Assembly (NCBI GenBank): GCA_040510375.1
Contig: JBEVJC010000004.1
Span: forward strand, 36,696-100,695
DNA: 64,000 nucleotides
DNA from: JBEVJC01 sp040510375
GTDB lineage: Bacteria > Bacteroidota > Bacteroidia > Chitinophagales > Chitinophagaceae
Reading direction: 5' to 3'
The notes under the pieces were generated by a model. That model did not search any database, was not told the DNA's origin, and saw only the letters and a list, made by a program, of their open reading frames with translations. Below are positions 43,375 through 51,643 of the stretch, piece by piece (position 1 is the first letter of the stretch; every line of letters begins with the position of its first letter). Position numbers and translations under genes: made by a program.

Positions 43375-44037
43375 TTATTCTTTACCTGCTGCCAGTTGAA
43401 TAATCTCTTTCCCAGCGATTACTTTTCGTTTTTCGCGAAGGCTCACCGAGCGGATCATTGCCTTTCCCAATTCTTCCATGGTACAGAATCCGGTTGGATA
43501 TAACAAGCGACCCAATGGAAATAACCATGTTATGTAGCGATAAAAGTGGTGTGTCTTTTTAAGTCCCTTTGTTGGTTTGATAAAACCTGGGCGGAAAGCA
43601 AAAACTTTTTCAAAGGGTAATCGCATCAGTGCATTTTCGGTCTTGCCCTTGATCCGTGCCCACCAGGTCCTGGATGTTTCGGAACTATCGGTGCCTGCAC
43701 CCGAGATATAACAGAAGGTCATACCCGGACCAACCTTGCTCAATTGCTCGGCCAGTGCAAGCGTCAGGTTATATGTTTGTTCAAAATATTCATTCTCCTT
43801 CATGCCTATCGATGAAACGCCCAGGCAAAAGAAACAGGCATCGTATCCGGAGAGGACCTGCCCGGATGTTGAAAAATCAAAAAAATTTTCATGGATGATT
43901 TCGTGCAGTTTGGGATTGGCGTAACCGGATGCGTTGCGGTTTACCAGCAGGATTTCCGTTACTGCGGGATCAAGGAGACATTGTTGCATGACGCCCTCCC
44001 CAACCATTCCTGTGGCGCCGGTTATGATGACCTTCAT
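43375..44037 (-). CDS. NAD(P)-binding epimerase-like protein, TIP30-type
   Basis: The 220-residue cytoplasmic protein has a Rossmann fold with the nucleotide motif GATGMVGEG at the N-terminus. The later sequence (YISGAGTDSSETSRTWWARIKGKTE, then FRPGFIKPT) resembles atypical short-chain dehydrogenases of the HTATIP2/TIP30 group. Substrate unknown. The peroxiredoxin gene ends 1 bp upstream, so the two are cotranscribed; the GH2 gene is 55 bp downstream. Confidence 0.86.
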   Translation of the reverse strand: MKVIITGATGMVGEGVMQQCLLDPAVTEILLVNRNASGYANPKLHEIIHENFFDFSTSGQVLSGYDACFFCLGVSSIGMKENEYFEQTYNLTLALAEQLSKVGPGMTFCYISGAGTDSSETSRTWWARIKGKTENALMRLPFEKVFAFRPGFIKPTKGLKKTHHFYRYITWLFPLGRLLYPTGFCTMEELGKAMIRSVSLREKRKVIAGKEIIQLAAGKE

Positions 44038-44038
44038 T

Positions 44039-44509
44039 TTACCTTGCCGTTACCTGGTCCATTAATTCAAGTGCATCGAGAATACCGTCAGCACCTGGAT
44101 TGATCCCCACTGGTGAAAGATAACTCCACCGGATTACGCCCGTTTCATCGATAACATACAGCGCGCGTTTGCATTCGCCCAAATGTGTATCGTATGCATC
44201 GTACATCCGTGAAACTTCGCCTTTTGGTTCAAAATCTGCCAGGAGTGGAAAATGTAATTTCCGGTCTGTTGCAAATGCAAGGTGACACCACTTGCTGTCA
44301 ACTGAAATCCCCAATACCTGCGCATTGTGCCGGTTAAAAAAACGGAGGGTTTCATTATACAACGCCATCTGGTCGCCGCAGACAGGACTCCAGTCGGCCG
44401 GGTAAAACGCAAGTATAACCCTTTTGCCTTTTAAATCGGTCAGTGACAATTTCTGATCGGGTGTTGAATGAAGCTCAAAAAGGGGAGCCTTGGTACCGGG
44501 TTCCAGCAT
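44039..44509 (-). CDS. Peroxiredoxin, AhpC/TSA family
   Basis: The 156-residue cytoplasmic thiol peroxidase reduces peroxides. The peroxidatic Cys44 lies in PADWSPVCGDQ, which fits P-x-x-x-(T/S)-x-x-C. Further cysteines near residues 75 and 113 could resolve the sulfenate. The layout is closest to AhpE/thioredoxin-dependent redoxin proteins. It is the first gene of a likely three-gene unit with the epimerase and GH2 gene. On the minus strand TACCTTTA near 44560, one base from the -7 consensus, could be its promoter. Confidence 0.9.
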   Translation of the reverse strand: MLEPGTKAPLFELHSTPDQKLSLTDLKGKRVILAFYPADWSPVCGDQMALYNETLRFFNRHNAQVLGISVDSKWCHLAFATDRKLHFPLLADFEPKGEVSRMYDAYDTHLGECKRALYVIDETGVIRWSYLSPVGINPGADGILDALELMDQVTAR

Positions 44510-44682
44510 AAATAATAATTAAGAGTTTAGACTACCCTGCTGTTGCGGGGTAAAATAAAGGTAGGACTTTCAGGATTCACATGTACGAAGAAAAGCAGTC
44601 ATGACTTGTACAAATCCGGCGTAAAAATCCGGGTGGTCCGAAAAGAAATTCCTTTACTATTTATAACAGTATACCGGGTTGG

Positions 44683-46518
44683 TTAACGTGGCTTGCCTCC
44701 GCTTTTAATTTTCATTACCCGCAGGATTTTCGAAAATATCTCCACGTTTTCATACACCCCACTGAAATACTGTGATCCGGGTCCGTATGCAAATACAGGA
44801 ACGGGAAGGGCTGTATGGTCGCCGGTAGAAAACTGGCCCTGGATCAGGCCTTTCTGGTAATCGCCCCCGGTAAGGGTCAGGCCCCCGGTTTCATGATCGG
44901 CCGTAACAATCACCAGCGTTTCCCCATTTGAATCGGCAAACTCCATTGCCCTGCCGATCACCTGGTCAAAATCGAGCAGCTCAGTAACTGCCCAGGGTAA
45001 TTTGTTGGCATGCCCTCCGTGATCCACCTGTGCACCTTCCAGCATTAAGAGGAACCCTGGTTTGTTTTTGGACAGGATGCTGAGTGATTTTTCAAAAGCG
45101 CGGCGGGACCAGTCGCCCCGGCCATCCAGCATATGTTTTGCCGCGGTTGGATCTGCAACAAAAATCGGCCGGCCTTTATCTTTTACATCATCCGGTGATG
45201 TATAAAAATCAAATTGTGCCTTCACTTTCAAAAACAGGGAATCTGTTGGTGAGTAGGGACAGGCTCCCATGATAAGATCGATTGGTTCGTTAAGAAGGTC
45301 GGTAATAATTCCGGGGTTATCACTCCGTTCCGACCGGTGCGCATAAAATGCAGCGGGAGTTGCGTCACGCAGGTCGCCACTGGTCAGTACACCCGTTTTA
45401 ATGGACCGGCTTTTAAGGATCTGTGGTAACAATTCCAGTTTCTGTCCGGTATGGTCCACTCCCACTGCACGGTTATTTGTTTTTTTTCCCGATGAAAAAG
45501 CCGTGGCCCCGGGTGCCGAATCCGTTATATAATTATCGTATGAGCTTGTTTTAGATAAACCGGTATAACGCATATTGAACACGTTCAGTTTTGCATGGTT
45601 GGCGGTGTAACCGGCATACCATTGTGGCAGTCCTGTTCCGTCGCCGATCAGCAGGATAATATTGCGGATTGGTTTATCCGTGCCATCGTTCCGGTACAAC
45701 GGTTTGTATAATTCATAACTGCCCGCATTGCGATATACGCGGTCTGCCATCTGTTCAAAAAAAACACTGATCTCTTTTATATGGTCGGTATTGATATAAT
45801 CAATACCCTGGTCCAGATAAGCATACCAGCTGTTCAGGATATCCGGTGCGTTCCAGAACCTCACTTTTTTATTATTGGTATGCGCGGTGTTCACCAATGA
45901 GTCGATCACCTTTTTTTCCTTCTCCGGCATCCTGCCTTTTCCATTCCATTTTGAATAACTGGCAAAATTGGCACTGAACATGGCCAGCCGGGTTTTCAGT
46001 TCATCCGGATATTGCTTTCCGAAATCACCGTCGAACCAGATCCAGGAGGGTATTGAACTCCAGGTTGACAGATCTGGTTTATTTCCACTGATGGTAATTT
46101 TGATACCTGCCCCTGATAAAATTTCGGGGTATGATTTTAATTGCTCCAGCAATATGGCCATGGTGGCGGCTCCCGCTGTTTTAAAATCGATCATTAACTG
46201 GAGTGACCGGGTACTGTCTTTATAGATATGACCGCCATTGGTGTTAATTGTCTGGCGGATGGGATCGAGGTAGAGCGACCGCAGGGTGCGGCCGGGCTGG
46301 ATCCCCGATTTTGTATGGGATACAAAGAGCTCATCGTTTTGCAGGAACACATCTGCTTCAACAGAGCCGAAGCCTGCCTGCCATGCATCCCGGAACGGCA
46401 TTGACTTTTCATAGTCGTTATGGGAATGTGCGTTGGCTGTTGTGGGAAGCTGCTGTGCAGGACTGCAGAAAGGAAGGAGGAAGAGAGCAGGAATCAGGAT
46501 GCGGACCAGGTTATTCAT
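44683..46518 (-). CDS. Fusion of GDPD/PI-PLC-like phosphodiesterase domain and alkaline phosphatase
   Basis: The 611-residue exported protein (signal MNNLVRILIPALFLLPFCSPA) has two enzyme domains. Residues about 25-265 form a GDPD/PI-PLC-like TIM barrel with His31 and His33 (HSHNDY), Glu54-Ala-Asp56 and His68. Residues about 285-605 are an alkaline phosphatase: IGDGTG (Asp293), nucleophile Ser334 in TDSAPGATA, VDHGGHAN (499-503), TADHETGG (540-546) and His568 in GDHTALP. Hydrolysis of a phosphodiester followed by release of phosphate is inferred. It lies 242 bp after susD, in the same orientation, so it may belong to that nutrient locus. Confidence 0.88.
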   Translation of the reverse strand: MNNLVRILIPALFLLPFCSPAQQLPTTANAHSHNDYEKSMPFRDAWQAGFGSVEADVFLQNDELFVSHTKSGIQPGRTLRSLYLDPIRQTINTNGGHIYKDSTRSLQLMIDFKTAGAATMAILLEQLKSYPEILSGAGIKITISGNKPDLSTWSSIPSWIWFDGDFGKQYPDELKTRLAMFSANFASYSKWNGKGRMPEKEKKVIDSLVNTAHTNNKKVRFWNAPDILNSWYAYLDQGIDYINTDHIKEISVFFEQMADRVYRNAGSYELYKPLYRNDGTDKPIRNIILLIGDGTGLPQWYAGYTANHAKLNVFNMRYTGLSKTSSYDNYITDSAPGATAFSSGKKTNNRAVGVDHTGQKLELLPQILKSRSIKTGVLTSGDLRDATPAAFYAHRSERSDNPGIITDLLNEPIDLIMGACPYSPTDSLFLKVKAQFDFYTSPDDVKDKGRPIFVADPTAAKHMLDGRGDWSRRAFEKSLSILSKNKPGFLLMLEGAQVDHGGHANKLPWAVTELLDFDQVIGRAMEFADSNGETLVIVTADHETGGLTLTGGDYQKGLIQGQFSTGDHTALPVPVFAYGPGSQYFSGVYENVEIFSKILRVMKIKSGGKPR

Positions 46519-46704
46519 AGTTAAAATTAAGTTTGTTTACTGCTCAGTCCTCCCCCCGGCAGGAAAATTTTAATATGGAGGGAGTGGTTAAACCGGATTT
46601 TGCGCGGCTTCAGGAAGGATAATATTGTTGTGTCCGGTTATCGGGCGATTTAAATCCCGGAACAGGACGATGGTTGATATCGTAGAACAGGATGTTGGTT
46701 ACAT

Positions 46705-46735
46705 CCAGACCTGCTGCGGGGGGCAGCAGGTCTGG
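46705..46735. repeat. 13-bp intercistronic hairpin between susD and the phosphatase gene
   Basis: CCAGACCTGCTGC and GCAGCAGGTCTGG pair perfectly around a 5-nt loop. No T tract follows on either strand, so it does not look like an intrinsic terminator. It may block exonucleases and stabilise the susCD part of the transcript, or be a small mobile repeat. Confidence 0.6.
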
Positions 46736-46760
46736 TGAACCGGAAATACCAATGGTTTTA

Positions 46761-48452
46761 TTAATAGCCACTATTCTGGACCATGTAACCAGGAATATTA
46801 CTTGCAGCATCAATTGCAGTCACCGGAATGGGGAAGATTCTCCGTTGCGGATTATTGTTCGACTTTTCTGTCCAGGTACCTTCGTACTTGTTGAAACGGA
46901 TCATGTCCGTCCTGCGAACCATTTCCCAATAAAGCTCGAAACCCCTTTCGCGATAGAGCAACTCGAGGTTCATCTCTGTCAATGCAGGAGGGGCGGGAGT
47001 CCTGGCCGTTCTTGAAGCCCGAACCGTGTTTACGTCTGCCAGTGCTGCAGGGGCATCATTCGACTTGCGGAGTTTTGCCTCTGCGCGCATCAGGTAAATA
47101 TCGGCGAGACGAAGGATTACGATATCAGCTTCGCCAAAATTGCGGCCGCTGGCCGACTTACGGCTGAATTCATATTTCTCCACGCGGTAACCGGAGGGGT
47201 AGTTGCTTCCGGCGGTGGTAAAGTCGACCTGCTCAGTAAAGATCACCGGAAGAGTTGGTTTATTGCGGGAGTCATGGAACAGGGGTCCCACTTTCATTTT
47301 CCCATCGTCACATTTCACAAATGCGCCACTCTTGCGAATCAGTCCAAATTGCTGACCGCGAAGGATCCCGCGGTTAATATTGAAATCGGCTGCTGCAACG
47401 CAGGTGTCGATATTGTTTGAATAAATAGTCAGGTTCTCTTTATAAAAACGCGGGTCAATTTTTGGGTCCTGTGCTCCATAGGCCTGGGTCCAGGTATGGT
47501 AAAAATCTGACGTGATAGCCGGACCATCCGTACCGTTTGCTGCAGGGAATTCGGGCAGCGGGAACTGGTCGCCCGAGAGGGAAAAATAAGCCATGCGGTT
47601 ATGACCATTGAGGTCGGCCCGCTGATCAACGGCGAAGATGATTTCCTTGTTGGTATTGTTATCATCGTCAAACACATCAAAATATTCAGCCGACAGTTGG
47701 TATTTTCCGGAATTAATGATCTTGTCGGTGTATTCGATCACCTTGTCCATATCTGCATTGTCAAATGTGAACTGCGGTGTATAGATATTTTTATAAACGG
47801 AACTGTTGAGGTGCAGACGGGCGAGTAATCCCCAGCAGGCTTGCTTTGAAAGACGACCTTGTTGAATATCGGACGACAGTACCGGTTCAACTGCCAGCAG
47901 TTCCGATTTGATATATTCCACCGCTTCGGCACCGCGGATAATCACTGCCTGCTGGCTCGCATCATCTTTAACAAATACCAACCCGAACAGATCAAGTGTA
48001 AGCATGGAATAATAAGCGCGCATTCCCCTTGCTTCCGCAAGGAATAATGGTGCAGAGGGGTAGGCGGAGTTCTTCAATGCATTGATAGCTGTTACAGCAC
48101 GGGAGATTCCCTGTGCAAGAAGATTCCAGGTATTCTTGATATTGGGGTCAGTAGTAGCGAAATTATGCTGGTGCATGGTAAGGTAGATACCGTTATCACC
48201 CCAATCGGTACCACCCCGGTAAGGAAGGATCGCCTCATCGGTAGAGATCTCCTGCAGTGCAAAATAATTTGTATGGAGGAAGATATTTGGTAAAACGGCG
48301 TATACCGGTGCAATGGTACCTTCTGCAACCTGCTGATCATTTAAGCCCATGGATGGTGATTCGTCCAGGACCACTTCGTTTAGTTTGGTACAACCCGTAA
48401 CCAGCAAAATTGCTGTAAGGATGCCAACTGGAAGGAAATATTTTTTTCTCAT
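46761..48452 (-). CDS. SusD/RagB nutrient-binding lipoprotein
   Basis: The 563-residue outer-membrane lipoprotein has the lipobox LLVTGC near residue 21 and a SusD-like alpha-helical (TPR-rich) body: AEGTIAPVYAVLPN, WNLLAQGISRAVTAINALKN, and the C-terminal RLADIYLMRAEAKLR, ELLYRERGFELYWE(MVRRTDM). SusD proteins sit over the SusC barrel and close the lid on substrate. The gene begins 10 bp after susC on the same strand. Together with the downstream phosphatase fusion it suggests import of a phosphorylated organic compound, though a sugar cannot be excluded. Confidence 0.94.
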   Translation of the reverse strand: MRKKYFLPVGILTAILLVTGCTKLNEVVLDESPSMGLNDQQVAEGTIAPVYAVLPNIFLHTNYFALQEISTDEAILPYRGGTDWGDNGIYLTMHQHNFATTDPNIKNTWNLLAQGISRAVTAINALKNSAYPSAPLFLAEARGMRAYYSMLTLDLFGLVFVKDDASQQAVIIRGAEAVEYIKSELLAVEPVLSSDIQQGRLSKQACWGLLARLHLNSSVYKNIYTPQFTFDNADMDKVIEYTDKIINSGKYQLSAEYFDVFDDDNNTNKEIIFAVDQRADLNGHNRMAYFSLSGDQFPLPEFPAANGTDGPAITSDFYHTWTQAYGAQDPKIDPRFYKENLTIYSNNIDTCVAAADFNINRGILRGQQFGLIRKSGAFVKCDDGKMKVGPLFHDSRNKPTLPVIFTEQVDFTTAGSNYPSGYRVEKYEFSRKSASGRNFGEADIVILRLADIYLMRAEAKLRKSNDAPAALADVNTVRASRTARTPAPPALTEMNLELLYRERGFELYWEMVRRTDMIRFNKYEGTWTEKSNNNPQRRIFPIPVTAIDAASNIPGYMVQNSGY

Positions 48453-48462
48453 ATTAATTTAC

Positions 48463-51450
48463 TTAAAAGGTTATGTTGAATGTTGCCATGTAACTGCGCG
48501 CCTTTGGATAACTGAGGTAGTCGATACCATAGGAAACAACGCTCTCAACATCGCGGTTGGTATTCACCTCCGGGTCGTATCCATTATACGGCGTTATGAC
48601 AAACAGGTTCTGACCGGTAAGCGACAACCGCATGGTATTGATCCATCTTGACAAACGGAGTTGTTTTGTATTAAAAGTGTAACCAATTGTGAGGTTATTT
48701 AACCTGAAAAATTTGCCGTCTTTCAGGTATCTGGATGACACTTCCGCGCTGTTTGATTTTACTTCTTCGGGTGATGCTACTGCGTCAGGGGTAGCATTTA
48801 CACCTTTCGCAAGCAGGTTTTTGTAAAAGTTTGCGTTGGCGGTATTATCATAAACCTTGTTTCCTGATACACCGTTGAAATTAACGGCGAGGTCAAAGCC
48901 CTTGTAGGCGGCATTACCAAACACACTAAATGTTTCGGTAGGCAGCGCCGAACCAAGTACCACGCGATCGCGGTCATCGATACTGCCATCGTTGTTTACA
49001 TCGCGGTATTGGCTCTTTCCGTCCTGGCCAAACCCGATAAACTCACGCATGAAGAATGTCCCGATTGGCTGGCCATTGATATATCCGTTCACTGCAGCTG
49101 ATGTGATACCTGATCCTGTTGCAGTTCCTGATGTTATGACCGAATAAGGAGAATTGCTCACCCTGTTTTTTATAAAGGTCATATTACCTCCAACTGCATA
49201 GGAAAACCCGCTGGAAGTAACGTCCCTGTAAGCAAGGTCAAATTCAAGACCCTGGTTGGTGATCTTCATGTCCTTGATATTGGCCCATACCTCTGGTACA
49301 GGCTGGATCGGATCAGCCGTTATGATAGACAACAGGATATTATTGGAAACCTTATTAAAATAATCGACGGCACCGGAGATCCTGCCATTAAGAAGTTCGA
49401 AGTCAAGACCAATATCTGTTTGTTTTGACACTTCCCACTGGAGATCTTCATTGGTCAATCGCTGGTAGGTGATACCCGATGGATAGGCGCCTGTTGGATA
49501 CAAGGGGTATGATGACCCAGCCGATGTATTGGAGATTACCAATTGTTTGGTGATTTTGCCCGGTATTTCCTGGTTACCTGTTTCACCCCATCCAGCGCGG
49601 AGTTTCAGGTTATTTACAACACCTGTGGGGAAAAAATCTTCCTTGGTCAATACCCAGCCTGCTGATACGGAAGGGAACACTCCATATTGGTTGTTGTCAC
49701 CGAATTTGGTAGATCCATCAGCCCTGACAGTTGCTGTTACCAGGTACCTGTCCATGAACTGATAGTTGACACGAGAGAAAAACGACTGGAGCTCATTCTT
49801 GAAAGCGAAACCGGTTGGACGGTTTTGCGCCAGGGTAAGGTCGCGTCCGATACCCGGATTATAAATCGGTTCCAGGCTTCCGTCCTGGAATGAATTGATG
49901 CTGGTACCACGTCCCTGTACGAAAATGCGCTGATAGGAATGTCCTGCGAGAACCGTGTAACGATGTTCACCTTTTACACCTGTGTAGGTAAGATAATTTT
50001 CTACCAGGTAGTTGCGGTTGTAGTTGTTATAGGTTTCCAGTCGGCCGAGGCGGGAAAGCTCTGCATCTGAGAGCGACTGGATATCACGTGTTGCTGTTGT
50101 ATTGTCGACACCGAAATTCAGTTTATACACAAGGCCTTTCAGGATAGTAAGTGAACCACTTATATTACCAATAACACGGTTTGTCGTGGTCAGGTCTTTC
50201 TCCAGTTCCAGTAACCGAAGGGGGTTAATGCCATTCCTGAACCGGAATGGTTTACCATCGGTACCATATGCCGGGATAGTTGGATTGGTAGTGATAGCAT
50301 TACCGATCAGTCCGGCGATATTGGGCCGCAGATTGACAGTGTTATTCGCATTGAGGTTAATTTCCACAACGAGACGATCTTCCAGTAATTTCTGGGTGAG
50401 ATTGATACGGCCTGTATATCTTTTCAGCTCATTGCCTTTCAGGATTCCTTCCTGCATCTGCATACCAAGTGATGCATAATAAGTCAATTTATTGGCACCA
50501 CCGGACAGGGCAAGATTGTGATTCTGGGTAATTGCGGTACGGGTAATCTCATCCTGCCAGTCAGTTGAACCGCCGAAATCCTGGAGGGTATCTCCCAATG
50601 CAGTCACTTCACGTTTGTATCTTTCCGCATCAAAAACAGGAAGCGCGCGGGCAATCTGGCTGATGCCTGTAGTGATATTGTAATTAAGATTACTGGTGCC
50701 TGCTTTGCCACGTTTGGTTGTAATAATAATTACACCATTCGCTCCCCTTGATCCGTAGATTGCAGTTGCAGATGCGTCTTTAAGTACATCAAAGGTTTCA
50801 ATATCCTGCGGGTTTAATAAACTCAGCGGATTACTGCCACCACCAATCGCGGAATTATCAAGCGCTATTCCGTCGATCACAAATAATGGTGTGCTGCCGG
50901 TACGGAGTCCACCTGGTCCGCGGATAGTGATGCCCTGCACCCCGCCTGGTTCCCCACTTACAGAGGTAACGTTTACGCCGGCTACTTTCCCCTGTAATAA
51001 TTCTTCCGGTGAATTGATAATGCCTTTATTAAAATCGGCACTCTTTACCGTTTTGATGGCACCGGTAAGATCACGCCTGGCTGTGCGGCCATAACCAACC
51101 ACTACCACTTCCTCACCAGTAGAACCGGCGGCCGGCTCCATGGTAATCCGGAATTGAATGTCTTTGCCGGCTTCCAGCTGGCGGCTTTCAGTATGGGTGA
51201 TAAGTCCAACATATGAAAAGGTAAAAGTATAACTACCCTGTTCCAGTGCCGGAAAAGAAAACGCACCTTTTTTATCACTTATAACATTTGCAGAGATACC
51301 GGTCGATTTATTGTCTGCCCGGATATTAACGCCTTCGAGGGGTTCGTTATTTGAACCCGTGACCAGGCCATTGGCAGTTGTGCTGGTCTGCGCCAGTAAT
51401 GGGGATGTGAAAATCAACAGAAAAAATAATCCCGTAAGGATTCTTCTCAT
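48463..51450 (-). CDS. SusC/RagA TonB-dependent transporter
   Basis: The 995-residue outer-membrane protein has a signal peptide (MRRILTGLFFLLIFTSPLLA), a CarboxypepD_reg-like domain (about 25-100), the plug with GEEVVVVGYGRTARRDLTGA and the conserved DASATAIYGSRGANGVIIITTK, then a 22-strand barrel ending in Phe (SYMATFNITF). It moves its substrate across the outer membrane using TonB energy. There is no N-terminal STN domain, so unlike the second SusC here it does not signal to a FecR protein. It is followed by its SusD partner. Confidence 0.95.
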   Translation of the reverse strand: MRRILTGLFFLLIFTSPLLAQTSTTANGLVTGSNNEPLEGVNIRADNKSTGISANVISDKKGAFSFPALEQGSYTFTFSYVGLITHTESRQLEAGKDIQFRITMEPAAGSTGEEVVVVGYGRTARRDLTGAIKTVKSADFNKGIINSPEELLQGKVAGVNVTSVSGEPGGVQGITIRGPGGLRTGSTPLFVIDGIALDNSAIGGGSNPLSLLNPQDIETFDVLKDASATAIYGSRGANGVIIITTKRGKAGTSNLNYNITTGISQIARALPVFDAERYKREVTALGDTLQDFGGSTDWQDEITRTAITQNHNLALSGGANKLTYYASLGMQMQEGILKGNELKRYTGRINLTQKLLEDRLVVEINLNANNTVNLRPNIAGLIGNAITTNPTIPAYGTDGKPFRFRNGINPLRLLELEKDLTTTNRVIGNISGSLTILKGLVYKLNFGVDNTTATRDIQSLSDAELSRLGRLETYNNYNRNYLVENYLTYTGVKGEHRYTVLAGHSYQRIFVQGRGTSINSFQDGSLEPIYNPGIGRDLTLAQNRPTGFAFKNELQSFFSRVNYQFMDRYLVTATVRADGSTKFGDNNQYGVFPSVSAGWVLTKEDFFPTGVVNNLKLRAGWGETGNQEIPGKITKQLVISNTSAGSSYPLYPTGAYPSGITYQRLTNEDLQWEVSKQTDIGLDFELLNGRISGAVDYFNKVSNNILLSIITADPIQPVPEVWANIKDMKITNQGLEFDLAYRDVTSSGFSYAVGGNMTFIKNRVSNSPYSVITSGTATGSGITSAAVNGYINGQPIGTFFMREFIGFGQDGKSQYRDVNNDGSIDDRDRVVLGSALPTETFSVFGNAAYKGFDLAVNFNGVSGNKVYDNTANANFYKNLLAKGVNATPDAVASPEEVKSNSAEVSSRYLKDGKFFRLNNLTIGYTFNTKQLRLSRWINTMRLSLTGQNLFVITPYNGYDPEVNTNRDVESVVSYGIDYLSYPKARSYMATFNITF

Positions 51451-51539
51451 AATTCATGGTTGTTTGGTTAGAAGATCTGCATCTGGCCACCCGTTTATCT
51501 GTTCGCTGATAACATGGCGGATGGTTCAGGTCAGCGGCG

Positions 51540-51547
51540 CAAAAGTA
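51540..51547 (-). promoter_or_regulatory. -7 box TACTTTTG for the susC operon
   Basis: The minus-strand 8-mer matches TAnnTTTG, about 90 bp before the susC ATG. No good -33 element is visible. The region 51451-51643 is shared with the divergent MscS gene. Confidence 0.45.
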
Positions 51548-51643
51548 TCCATGTCACTTCCTAACTATGTGATGCATACATTACCGTTGTATTACCTTAA
51601 TGTTACCGGAATAAAATACTATTTTACACGCCAACCGTATATT

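Noticed and set aside
46610..46813. Short minus-strand frame across the susD end and the hairpin
   Set aside because: It starts inside susD, contains the palindrome and has no recognisable domain.
51311..51643. Upstream extension of the MscS frame
   Set aside because: The extension is antisense to susC and lies before a clear signal peptide start at 51644.
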